A DNA stretch of 64,000 bases. Source: Acidobacteria bacterium UBA2990. GTDB taxonomy: Bacteria; Acidobacteriota; Vicinamibacteria; Vicinamibacterales; UBA8438. This document shows positions 19,801 through 26,996 of the stretch, in pieces; the stretch's first letter is position 1; each line of letters starts with the position of its first letter. The stretch is taken from contig DEAE01000016.1 in NCBI GenBank assembly GCA_002347025.1, positions 72,840 to 136,839 on the forward strand, in the 5' to 3' direction. A program made the position numbers and the translations under genes. The notes below the pieces were generated by a model. The model saw only the letters and a list, made by a program, of their open reading frames with translations, was not told where the DNA came from and did no database searches.

Positions 19801-19858
19801 TGAGCAGTGTAACCAGACCCACCGTAACACCAAGCCGGATAACGTTACTCAAAGACAT
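16838..19858 (-). CDS. PSCyt1-DUF1549-DUF1553 cytochrome-type protein
   Basis: A 1006-residue exported protein. A Sec signal (about 1-33) is followed by a planctomycete-type cytochrome c domain with haem motif C57-YQ-CH, then DUF1549 (SPIDRFILARLEADGLNP; RYGERWGRHWLDVARYADSN), then DUF1553 toward the C-terminus (LTARVMANRIWHWHFGRG). A second CxxCH occurs at CARCHDHKFDP. A later CVLC lacks the histidine and need not bind haem. The family is thought to work with DUF1501 partners on extracellular polymers or redox steps, but no reaction is proven. A decayed second copy of its 3' end lies just upstream. Confidence 0.88.
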   Translation of the reverse strand: MSLSNVIRLGVTVGLVTLLTPMLVLSLVGPALAQPEIPAEALEHFESKIRPVLAERCYQCHGDDPERIRGGLTLVDAVGMRAGGDSGVVVVPGAPDDSLLMEAIRYEGAIKMPPGGRLPASIVADFERWITQGAMDPRVSDVPVVATEAESDVYDFGPGREHWAFRAMGRPVPPDVQNEAWISSPIDRFILARLEADGLNPMAPAGKRQLLRRVTFNMTGLPPTPSEIEAFLEDTRPDAYERVVDRLLASSRYGERWGRHWLDVARYADSNGLDENIAHPNAYRYRDWVIEAFNTDKPYDRFVQEQIAGDLLLAATDEGRFAQLTATGFLTLGAKVLAEQDVDKMLIDIVDEQVNVVGRAFLAEPVGCARCHDHKFDPIPTADYYALAGIMRSTKTMSGENRRTVERPLVDEVTLEAYEVAQELVEEAEEEVLKVVDEQNEALRRPRRQALAGYLLATEEVYPDWSGEEQSNRAGLSQVARIAERDDLEAAVLKRWLRAFYRYREGPPVQGDGPNPSVVFEVWDAYAAADPSTYEQVTEDLRTLIASEKVLIAPLTRSLVRGPSPKSLEEVAWRYATLFGVIEIAWNEHLQRLGLEAEEDLTPRDFRLPREQEELRRLVYDGGLCVLCLPQAEEERLYPSGVVAELAELRAVVEERKAASPPIPPYAMSVEEEEEAVDLPIHIRGSHLNLADTPQPRGFLRVTDHIVPPPPIPEGTSGRLELAAWITHPEHPLTARVMANRIWHWHFGRGLVDTPSNFGTTGSTPTNLELLDWLARRFVESGWSMKALHREILLSSTYRLSTDYSEVNAAVDQGNRLHWRMNRRRLEVEPIRDALLQLAGSLDLRMGGRVEEYNPRGYVFSEGSTFGAGDFYVAPRRSVYMPVVRNAIYDIFAGFDFGNASDSVGGRPSTVVPSQALLMMNSEFVEVQAAAFAGRILVGPSADDAARISAVFIEAYGRHATEQEVQDSLAFLEEMRMAAPAGEEETFPWTRLCHVVLSASEFIYLD

Positions 19859-19897
19859 ATTTAAATCATCCTAACGCTGGCTAGCAGGAAGTGCAAT

Positions 19898-20118
19898 CAT
19901 GAGAATGCCCCAATCAAGATAGAACAACTCGCCAGCAGTAAGAACCACATGGCAGAGGCGGGTCCAAGGGCGCCTTTCTTCCTCACCAGCCGGCTGGGCC
20001 ATCCGCACCTCTCCAAGAAGGCCAGGCTGCCCTGAACCTCCTAGTGGGTGACTGAACCCCCGTAAGCCTCGATAAACACCGCGGCGATCCGTGCGGCATC
20101 GTCGGTCGACGGCCCGGT
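19898..20118 (-). pseudogene. Decayed remnant of a second DUF1553 gene 3' end
   Basis: About 220 bases are closely similar to the last part of the DUF1553 gene (16826-17045). The remnant even keeps the junction with the start codon of a following DUF1501 gene (CAT at 19898-19900). It is broken in three ways: the Gln codon in the ATEQEVQ region is a TAG stop, a frameshift separates the two halves, and the normal TGA stop has become TGG so the frame reads on (LFYLDWGILMIAL). Similarity stops near 20118. It is best read as the scar of a tandem duplication of the DUF1553-DUF1501 pair. Confidence 0.82.
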
Positions 20119-20157
20119 GTCTTCTCACTGGTTCCCCAACGGAAAACTGCCATGCGA

Positions 20158-22239
20158 CTAGCTGGATGGCTCCTCTACCGCATGTGTGCCAGCAATGAAA
20201 CCGTGGACATGACCTTTGCCCAGACCATGCTTGTTGAAGCCACCTACGGCCTCACCTCCCGCATAAAGACCGGGAATAACCTGACCTTGCATATCGACGA
20301 CCTGTTGTCGACCATTGACACGTAAGCCGCCATAGGAGTCGTGCCAAACCACCATAATCGAGAGCGCATAGAACGGCGGCGTTCTGATGGGATTCATCGG
20401 AGCCTCCTCCTCGCGCTCGAATTCGGGATCGGCGCCGGCTTCCACGTAGCCGTTCCAAGTCGACACGGTCTCGGCCAAGTGACTCAACGCAACCCGTTGG
20501 AACTCATGGCCCGCATGAATCCTTTCGGCCAACTCCTCGATGGTGTCGGCCCTGAAGAAATAGCCATTGTCAGACACGTAAGGGTAGCGGAGCTCCCATC
20601 CGTTACGATCGACCGCATCCTGATCGAAAATCGCCCACAGCGGTCCCGAGTAATAATCAGGAGGCTCAGACCCCTCGTTCAACGCTAGGGCTGCATCGAG
20701 ACCATGGTCGTAGTTGTACATCTGCCGTATCCACTCCTTGCGGCAATTGCGCCAATCGAGCGGCGTGTGATCGAGCCCCCGTCCCGGGGCGCCACGGTCG
20801 CCAGGATAGCCATTCGTACCGGGCCTCACAGGAAGACGAACCTCGTTGAAGAAACGCTTCCCGACTTGGTTCACGGCAATAAACTCTTCGAAGCCTGAGT
20901 TGCCAACATTGAACCCGGCCGAGCCGCGGAAACCGAAAGTTGGGTGGCCGGGCATCATGCCGGTATACGCATCTCGGGTCCCGAGGCGCGTCGAGATGTG
21001 GAACGTGGTGGAGTACGAAAGGTTCTGCTGCATCCCTGCCAAGTTGGCCCCCACCTTCAAACCCGCAATCAGCGCCGATGCGTCTTGGCCTACAGGACCT
21101 AGCAGGGCCTGACCACTGGTTGAGAAGGCAGGCTCCCGCAAGGCCGGATAGAACATGCTGCGGACCTCAGGATTTGCCGCGTGACCTCCGCTGGCGAGGA
21201 TAACAGCCTGGCGGGCCCTGATATTCACGGTCTCTTGCCGCTCGTCGATATTTCCGTTTTGCCAATAGCTCCGCATGAGCTCGCCGGTCTCAGGGTGCAG
21301 CCTCGGCGAATAGTGAGCTGTGATTCCCAATACCCTCCCTGAGAAGCGTTCCTTCCGGACGATCTCGTCGAAACAGCGGTGAAGCATGAACTCGACACCC
21401 TTCTCCCTAGCCGAAAACTCGAGAGCCCGAGAGAGGGCCGCTCCGTTCGCCACGGCGTTGGGTCCGACGGAACGGCTTGCGTTGTTCATCTGCACCGGGG
21501 CAAACGGACTCGCGCGCTCAGGATCAACAACCCCGGCATCCTCCGCCGTGACGGTTCCAGCCTTAATGTCCGTTTCGTCGCCGAGCATGAGAAAGGTGGT
21601 CGCCAACCGCGCACGCGACAACCCTCCGCCGCCATGCGTACTGCTGACCCTGGAGAACCGAACATAGTTGTCCATCAGAAATTGCCGAGTCGCCGGACAA
21701 TTCTCGGCCCACGCACGCACCAGCTCTCGCTCGTTGTACCGGTAGGGACTTTGGCCTTTGGGATCGACGACCGACCAGTCGGTAATATCCGTAAAGAGGA
21801 GTTCGATATTATCATCAACTTCGTCCGGGGCCTCCATAGGAGCCACTGTAACGAGCCCCTCCTGGTCCGCCTCGCCCTTCATGTCTCTCTGCTGCACCGG
21901 ATCGCCTCCACCGAGGGACAATCGGCCCGCGCTATGCAGCATTCGCCCGCCGAGATCGAAATTCTGATCGACCACCAGTACACTAGCTCCCAAATCCCTC
22001 GCTCGAATAGCGGCGGTCAGCCCGGCACACCCGCCTCCGGCGATCACAACATCAGCTTCGTAATCCCAAGTAATTTGCTTGTCGCTAGCCTCGGTGGCCT
22101 GCCCTTTCGGCTCGGCCCCCAACAGCGTCCCAGAACCTAACCCAGCGGCCACTCCCGTCCTAACAAACTCTCGCCTGTTTAGCCCCTTCTTTTCCCCGAT
22201 CTTTGGGTCATTGTCGGGATGGTCGCCTTTTGTTGCCAT
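20158..22239 (-). CDS. Tat-exported FAD-dependent oxidoreductase (fumarate reductase flavoprotein-like)
   Basis: A 693-residue flavoprotein of the FAD_binding_2 family. A twin-arginine signal (GLNRREFVRTGVAAGLGSG) is followed by the dinucleotide motif DVVIAGGGCAGLTAAIRARD and by GGRMLHSAGR. The C-terminal PGLYAGGEAVGGFNKHGLG with GFIAGTHA is the usual second FAD region. Relatives include urocanate/fumarate reductases and ketosteroid dehydrogenases, so the substrate is open. Export suggests periplasmic electron transfer, fitting the adjacent haem proteins. A GGAGAGG ribosome site precedes the ATG. Confidence 0.82.
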   Translation of the reverse strand: MATKGDHPDNDPKIGEKKGLNRREFVRTGVAAGLGSGTLLGAEPKGQATEASDKQITWDYEADVVIAGGGCAGLTAAIRARDLGASVLVVDQNFDLGGRMLHSAGRLSLGGGDPVQQRDMKGEADQEGLVTVAPMEAPDEVDDNIELLFTDITDWSVVDPKGQSPYRYNERELVRAWAENCPATRQFLMDNYVRFSRVSSTHGGGGLSRARLATTFLMLGDETDIKAGTVTAEDAGVVDPERASPFAPVQMNNASRSVGPNAVANGAALSRALEFSAREKGVEFMLHRCFDEIVRKERFSGRVLGITAHYSPRLHPETGELMRSYWQNGNIDERQETVNIRARQAVILASGGHAANPEVRSMFYPALREPAFSTSGQALLGPVGQDASALIAGLKVGANLAGMQQNLSYSTTFHISTRLGTRDAYTGMMPGHPTFGFRGSAGFNVGNSGFEEFIAVNQVGKRFFNEVRLPVRPGTNGYPGDRGAPGRGLDHTPLDWRNCRKEWIRQMYNYDHGLDAALALNEGSEPPDYYSGPLWAIFDQDAVDRNGWELRYPYVSDNGYFFRADTIEELAERIHAGHEFQRVALSHLAETVSTWNGYVEAGADPEFEREEEAPMNPIRTPPFYALSIMVVWHDSYGGLRVNGRQQVVDMQGQVIPGLYAGGEAVGGFNKHGLGKGHVHGFIAGTHAVEEPSS

Positions 22240-22743
22240 GTTTTATCCTCTCCCAGATGGCTGCCACAGGTCGTTGTGCTCACCGACTATTGATGACACA
22301 CCCACCCAAAACGGCCCTTAATCCAAATCCTCTAATCCGTCTAGACGGGTCGTCCAGCACCCCGACAAACTCGCGCTACCGGACATTCCCGCTCTGGCAG
22401 TCCAAGTCAATGACAGATGTGGGTAGCAAAGGGTGGCGACTGTCCCGGCGGTTTGGATTCCCTTATCAGTCGATCCCTGGCGGGCCTCACCCTCTATTTT
22501 CCTTACCGCAGCACCATGTCTGCCCTATTTGCATAAGCCCAGGGGTCAGTGTATTCATGTCGTCCCGCAACGGCATCTTAAGCTACCGCCACCCATCGGC
22601 TTACCCAAACAAGGCACCCCGACGCCCCTAGGAAGCGTTGGAGAGACCTTCATTAAAGCTTCTCCGTGCTCAGGGCCCCTTTACACAGTTCAGTCCAAAT
22701 GCAGTCGAGAGCACCAGCCAGAACGAATCGACATTGTGCCCAA
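22240..22743. other. 504-base gap, no gene supported
   Basis: No frame here has a recognisable protein. The gap must carry the promoter of the flavoprotein gene. A perfect 12-base palindrome, CCGTCTAGACGG (22337-22348), lies 98 bases upstream of that start, and the sequence running through it (22342-22358) recurs upstream of the gene at 25411. Confidence 0.6.
22337..22358. promoter_or_regulatory. Palindrome and shared upstream motif, possible operator
   Basis: CCGTCTAGACGG is a perfect 12-base palindrome. The overlapping 17 bases from 22342 (TAGACGGGTCGTCCAGC) match 15 of 17 positions at 26611-26627. Both copies lie about 90-105 bases upstream of a minus-strand gene for an exported protein. 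Binding by a regulator is inference only. Confidence 0.3.
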
Positions 22744-24921
22744 TCAATGAGCCAACGGGCTCGGACGAACCTGGAACTTGAAGACCGGGGCCACCCGGTC
22801 CGTGCCGCCTTCGGCATGGAACGGGGCCCGGCTACCCGACGTTGTCCAGACCCCTCGTCCTTTCCAGCCAGCATCAGGATCGTCGATTCGCCCGTCTAGG
22901 CCCTTACCGAAGAAGCTTCCCAGCGGATATGGAACACGAAAATTATAGAACTTGCCATCCACGAGGGCGAGCACTCCCTCGGACAGATTCCCAGTCGCCA
23001 GCGGCACGTTTTCGCCGACCCCCAGCAAATTGAACCGATCGGTAAAATTGTAGTACGCCGATTCGGCGCTAGCCGAATCGGTGGCGTCCTTGTAGTTTGG
23101 CCCTGGGAACGGATAGAGCGTCCAACCTTCTTGGCAGTGCCGTCCGGTCGCCGTCGGACCGTTAAGCGGACCGACGCATTGGCTGCGATCGAAACTCGCG
23201 AAGTGGCCACTAGATAAGACCGTCCACACAACCCCGTCGCTATCAACGTCCATGCCACGCGGACCGAATCCTTGCACCGGAGCCTCCGCGTCACCCCACG
23301 GAACCTCGTAGAACTCCACCAGCGCCGTGTTTACCGGATCGTCACCTGGGACGAGCCTCACGAGGCCTCCGGGCATCCCGAGAGTCGAGCCCCAGACCGA
23401 GCCGTCGAGCGGACTCGGAGCAACACCATAGTAACCACGCTCGATGCGCATGTCCTTGTCGGGATCCATCGGCTCACCGGGCTCGACATACTCGTCTCGC
23501 CGACCATTGCCATTTGTGTCCAACACCTGCACCGTCCACCCCTGGGCCAACTGCTCGTCTCCGGTCTCATCAAACACCTTAGCGTCGAACCAAGCGACCA
23601 CTGGGCCACTCCCAGTGAACCACAACTTGTCTTCCTCGTCGAAGTTCAGATGATGCGTCCCAAAACAGGTGTCGATCGTGGTGATCTCCCGTGTTTCAGG
23701 ATTCCAAAGGTGCATCTGTCTATTACTTCGCTCAATCGGAAACGCCTGGGCTGCCGGATGGCTCGACCCACCCCGACAGAACGCCGTCGTCTCGGCGGGG
23801 CGGACTCTGGACGCGATCCAGACGCGCGCCTGGGTGTCCATGGCAAAACTGTGGGCAACGGTCCGGCTGGTCCAGATAGCCTCATCGCCCCAGTAGGGCG
23901 ATGGCATCTTGGGTGCCGTGTCCGCCGAGCTGGGCGTGGCCGAGTCGCGAACAGGCAGCGGCACCACGCTGGCTTCGTGTGTTGTCGGATCCACAATTGG
24001 CATGTCGTCAGTGCTGTTCTCGGGAGCCCCGTAGACAGGACCATTCGCGTTAATCGTCGGATTCCGCTTGTCGGCAGAGATGAGGTCGTGCATGTATGCC
24101 TCGGGGACGGACCAATCCCACAAGCTCACGACCACGTTCCGTTCGATGCCGAGTGGCCGAGGTGGAGGAGTCATCGGATACTCGCCAGCCTGGATTCGAT
24201 CGGTCCAGTCGGCATACATCGCGAGGGCAGGTCCACGACCAACCTGCGCCAACCTGGCATCCATGGCACCACCCGCTTGCCCAGACTGCACACGGCGGTC
24301 CCACGCGGCAAAATGGGAATCGAAGTCACCCAGGGCGACCGGGATCTCTCGGGTGGCCTTGTTCCCCAACGCATGGCACCCAGTGCAGCCGTCCGTGTTG
24401 ACCACCGAACGGATCCACTCACCCTGGCTCTCGATATTCGGCGAGATTCCGTTTCCCCCCGGTCCTGTGCCAGGAAACTGGTCTGGTGTCGGAAGCTGCA
24501 GCAAGGCAAACCAGTATTGAGCAGGGTAGTACTCGGCGGCGGCCCGCGCATCTGCCGCAACCACGGCGGACAAGTTAACCGCTTCACCAGGCTCGGCTGT
24601 TACCTTCTCGGAATCCACCAGCCCGTAGCCCCTTACCCAGACGTCATAGGTGGCTGGCGGCAAATCGGGAACGAGGTAGCGCCCTTCATCGTCAGTCACC
24701 ACGATCTTGATGTGCCGAGTTGGAAGATCTCGGGTTTCCGCGATTACCCAGACGCCAGCTTCCGGTCCGTTCGAACCGGTGACTACACCCGCGATGTCAT
24801 CGCTATCCATCTGGACTACCCTGCCAAGCGACTGGCCCGCAGGCTGTCCGACAAACGAAACGGCCAAGACGGCCGCAGTTGCGATGCCGATATTTCTCAA
24901 AGGGAGCAGGTTGCGTAGCAT
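22744..24921 (-). CDS. Exported haem-containing protein: carboxypeptidase-regulatory-like domain plus propeller
   Basis: About 725 residues from the ATG at 24921, which has an AAGGA ribosome site and opens a signal peptide. The first 120 residues form a carboxypeptidase-regulatory-like beta-sandwich (DDEGRYLVPDLPPATYDVWVRG). A single c-type haem motif, CTGCH, follows in TDGCTGCHALGNKATREIP. The C-terminal half resembles Vgb/streptogramin-lyase-type beta-propellers, with ASRVRPAE, NFDEEDKLWFTGSG and GVAPSPLDGSVWGS. Similar chimeras occur in environmental Acidobacteriota and have no known function. The haem suggests electron transfer with neighbouring redox proteins. Confidence 0.7.
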   Translation of the reverse strand: MLRNLLPLRNIGIATAAVLAVSFVGQPAGQSLGRVVQMDSDDIAGVVTGSNGPEAGVWVIAETRDLPTRHIKIVVTDDEGRYLVPDLPPATYDVWVRGYGLVDSEKVTAEPGEAVNLSAVVAADARAAAEYYPAQYWFALLQLPTPDQFPGTGPGGNGISPNIESQGEWIRSVVNTDGCTGCHALGNKATREIPVALGDFDSHFAAWDRRVQSGQAGGAMDARLAQVGRGPALAMYADWTDRIQAGEYPMTPPPRPLGIERNVVVSLWDWSVPEAYMHDLISADKRNPTINANGPVYGAPENSTDDMPIVDPTTHEASVVPLPVRDSATPSSADTAPKMPSPYWGDEAIWTSRTVAHSFAMDTQARVWIASRVRPAETTAFCRGGSSHPAAQAFPIERSNRQMHLWNPETREITTIDTCFGTHHLNFDEEDKLWFTGSGPVVAWFDAKVFDETGDEQLAQGWTVQVLDTNGNGRRDEYVEPGEPMDPDKDMRIERGYYGVAPSPLDGSVWGSTLGMPGGLVRLVPGDDPVNTALVEFYEVPWGDAEAPVQGFGPRGMDVDSDGVVWTVLSSGHFASFDRSQCVGPLNGPTATGRHCQEGWTLYPFPGPNYKDATDSASAESAYYNFTDRFNLLGVGENVPLATGNLSEGVLALVDGKFYNFRVPYPLGSFFGKGLDGRIDDPDAGWKGRGVWTTSGSRAPFHAEGGTDRVAPVFKFQVRPSPLAH

Positions 24922-24978
24922 TCCCAATATCCTTTCTGCGCTGGAATCACGATAACTCGACGACGCCATCCAGAACAC

Positions 24979-25410
24979 ATCCTAGAACGAATCGAGTCAA
25001 CGACGCACTAGAGTCGATGACCACCCGTCATAAAGCCCTCGCCGACCACGGTGATGTGGGACCCCTGATCCTACAACTGGCTGGCAGGGGGTTCAACGCG
25101 ATTCATTGCCACCGCCTGCAGAAGGAGGGGGTATTCGGGCAAACCCACCCATGCGCGATCTCACCTACGAAATTGCAGCTACTGTTGATGAGGCGATGAT
25201 GCACCGGGTGTCCCACCGGCTGGCGGCGACACTGACCTAGTCAAGTGCTAGGGGGCCACAGGCGAACACGCCAACGAGCACAAACCATGAGCACTAATCA
25301 GCATGACGCAAACGCGATAACCGAAGGGTAGCTGAATGTGGTGCCTGGTTGGCCTCGCTACACCAAACAGGATGGTTTCAGGCTCGCCAAGGCCAGGTTT
25401 ACCGGAACGG
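24979..25410. other. Gap of about 430 bases, no gene supported
   Basis: Nothing coding is convincing. A 29-codon frame at 25151-25240 on the plus strand is the only one with a protein-like look; it has no recognised relative. No terminator-like hairpin with a T run was found. Confidence 0.5.
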
Positions 25411-26523
25411 CTAGCGTTCAAGCGCTGCCGCATCAAAGATGGAGAAGGAGAACGGATCCGGGCCTTGCCCTTCCTCAAACGCCTGGTCATCTAACCGCGC
25501 GCCGAGGAGCAGCGCCGGCAGGCCATAGTTCCCTTCGTGACACCGAGGTTCATAATAGATCCGGTTCTGCTCATCGTTCTGACGCTTCAGTTCCTGCCGG
25601 AGAGTCCACGGCGCCGTCCAGACCGTTGGGTCCTCTATCGTCATCTCGTAATCGAGCGTATCCTCATCAACCCGCGTATACCGTTCGACGATCCGACGGT
25701 TCTCAGCGGAACCTTGAAAGGGAAACTTGGGCGAGAAATTTGTTGTCTCGACAACCAACGTCTGGCCCTCCCAGCGGCCCCGAGAGTCCCCATGCCGCAA
25801 ACGAACCTGACTCGGTGGATGACTCCCGCTTAGGTAGATCACGCGCTGGAACCCTTGGCCCTGCCCGGTGTCATAGCCCAACGCGATAGAATCCTCGCCC
25901 TGCACAATCCGACGGAACCCATTCAAGTCAGGCGTGCGCCCAGACATGCACCGGTCGCCCAAGCTCTGATCCTCAGGTCCGTCGTGCCGATTCATACGGC
26001 CCGCCGTATTGTAGTAAGGCGTGGGGTCGTATCTGCGGGGTGAGGGAGGACCATACTCCCCTCCGGCGCAGGCCGGCGCATTATTCAGACAGCTCTCCGT
26101 GTTTCGCAGCAGCATGACGCGCCACTCGCGTTCCACCTCCATCTGCCGCTGAGCCTCTGGTGTGAGGACTGGAATCCTCCCATTCGGTGGATCGACAACA
26201 AGTGACGTGCGTGGACCGGCCGGCTTTGCCGACGTGTAGACGGTGTTGTAGGCTCCACTCGGAAGCACCGCAGGTCGATCAAGTTGCACCTGATCTCGGG
26301 CAGCTCGCTCTTCGGCCGTAGCAAGCTCTCGGTTGCCGAGCTCCACCGCCCGTTCCAAGGGCGTGGCATACACATCGAGCCAGATACCCTCTAGGTCTGG
26401 ATGGCCCCACGCCGTGGCACGGGAAGCCTGCCCCTTCACCGACCCTGTAGTAAGCTGCAGAAGCACCGTGACCGTTGTGAGGGCCATTGCTACACCGAAC
26501 AACTCATGCAGTCGTCGCCTCAT
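25411..26523 (-). CDS. Uncharacterised exported protein
   Basis: A 370-residue protein with a Sec signal peptide (hydrophobic about 9-26). The mature part opens with WGHPDLEGIWLD and carries the conserved-looking strings RCMSGRTPD, RWEGQTLVVETTNFS and YEPRCHEGNYG. I recognise this as a type of secreted protein frequent in Acidobacteriota and related environmental genomes, with no known activity. Two Cys residues in the central CLNNAPAC could form a disulfide. It stands alone between two gaps and shares an upstream motif with the flavoprotein gene at 20158. Confidence 0.65.
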   Translation of the reverse strand: MRRRLHELFGVAMALTTVTVLLQLTTGSVKGQASRATAWGHPDLEGIWLDVYATPLERAVELGNRELATAEERAARDQVQLDRPAVLPSGAYNTVYTSAKPAGPRTSLVVDPPNGRIPVLTPEAQRQMEVEREWRVMLLRNTESCLNNAPACAGGEYGPPSPRRYDPTPYYNTAGRMNRHDGPEDQSLGDRCMSGRTPDLNGFRRIVQGEDSIALGYDTGQGQGFQRVIYLSGSHPPSQVRLRHGDSRGRWEGQTLVVETTNFSPKFPFQGSAENRRIVERYTRVDEDTLDYEMTIEDPTVWTAPWTLRQELKRQNDEQNRIYYEPRCHEGNYGLPALLLGARLDDQAFEEGQGPDPFSFSIFDAAALER

Positions 26524-26996
26524 CTACCCACCCCCTGGAATTACAACTCGCCTGCGAGAGCACTCAACGGTATTGGCTACACCAAGGCGACTGCCTCCTG
26601 TCGACACCGATAGACGGGTCTTCTAGCTTGCTCGACCAGATCAACTCCCTTATATACCCATCACGCCCACATGACCAGAGTCTTTCGGTACATTCCCTTC
26701 CATCTTCAAAATCGATCTTGACCGGAAACTGGAATGTGCGAGACCGTCAGAACCACCGTCTCACGGGGGCCACAGGATGCAAGACTTTAGCAAGTTTTCC
26801 GGATTGTCGAGTTTCTGACATCTGTGCGGCCAGATAACTGCCGCAGCCTAGATGTCCAAGCCAGACACAAAAGTCCTGACTGGATCCGGTGAGCCGGCAA
26901 CGAAAGTGCTCGGGTAGTGGACTTGAAGCTGGGTGAACTTGAGAAGACGGGCCCGGTGGTGTCATCCCTCGCAATTGGCTGTCTCCTCACTTATGT
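26524..26996. other. 473-base gap with a shared upstream motif
   Basis: No gene is supported. The region upstream of the exported protein includes TAGACGGGTCTTCTAGC at 26611-26627, a near copy of the motif at 22342-22358. The rest shows no clear structure. Confidence 0.5.

Noticed and set aside
21379..22140. A 253-codon open frame on the plus strand
   Set aside because: Antisense to the exported flavoprotein gene and of antisense-type composition.
23272..24918. A 548-codon open frame on the plus strand
   Set aside because: It lies wholly opposite the haem/propeller gene, has no family motif, is rich in Arg/His/Pro as antisense frames in GC-rich genes are, and has no ribosome site.
25151..25240. 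A 29-codon frame in the gap upstream of the haem/propeller gene
   Set aside because: Its amino acid pattern looks protein-like but it has no clear ribosome site or known relative; kept only as a remark in the gap entry.
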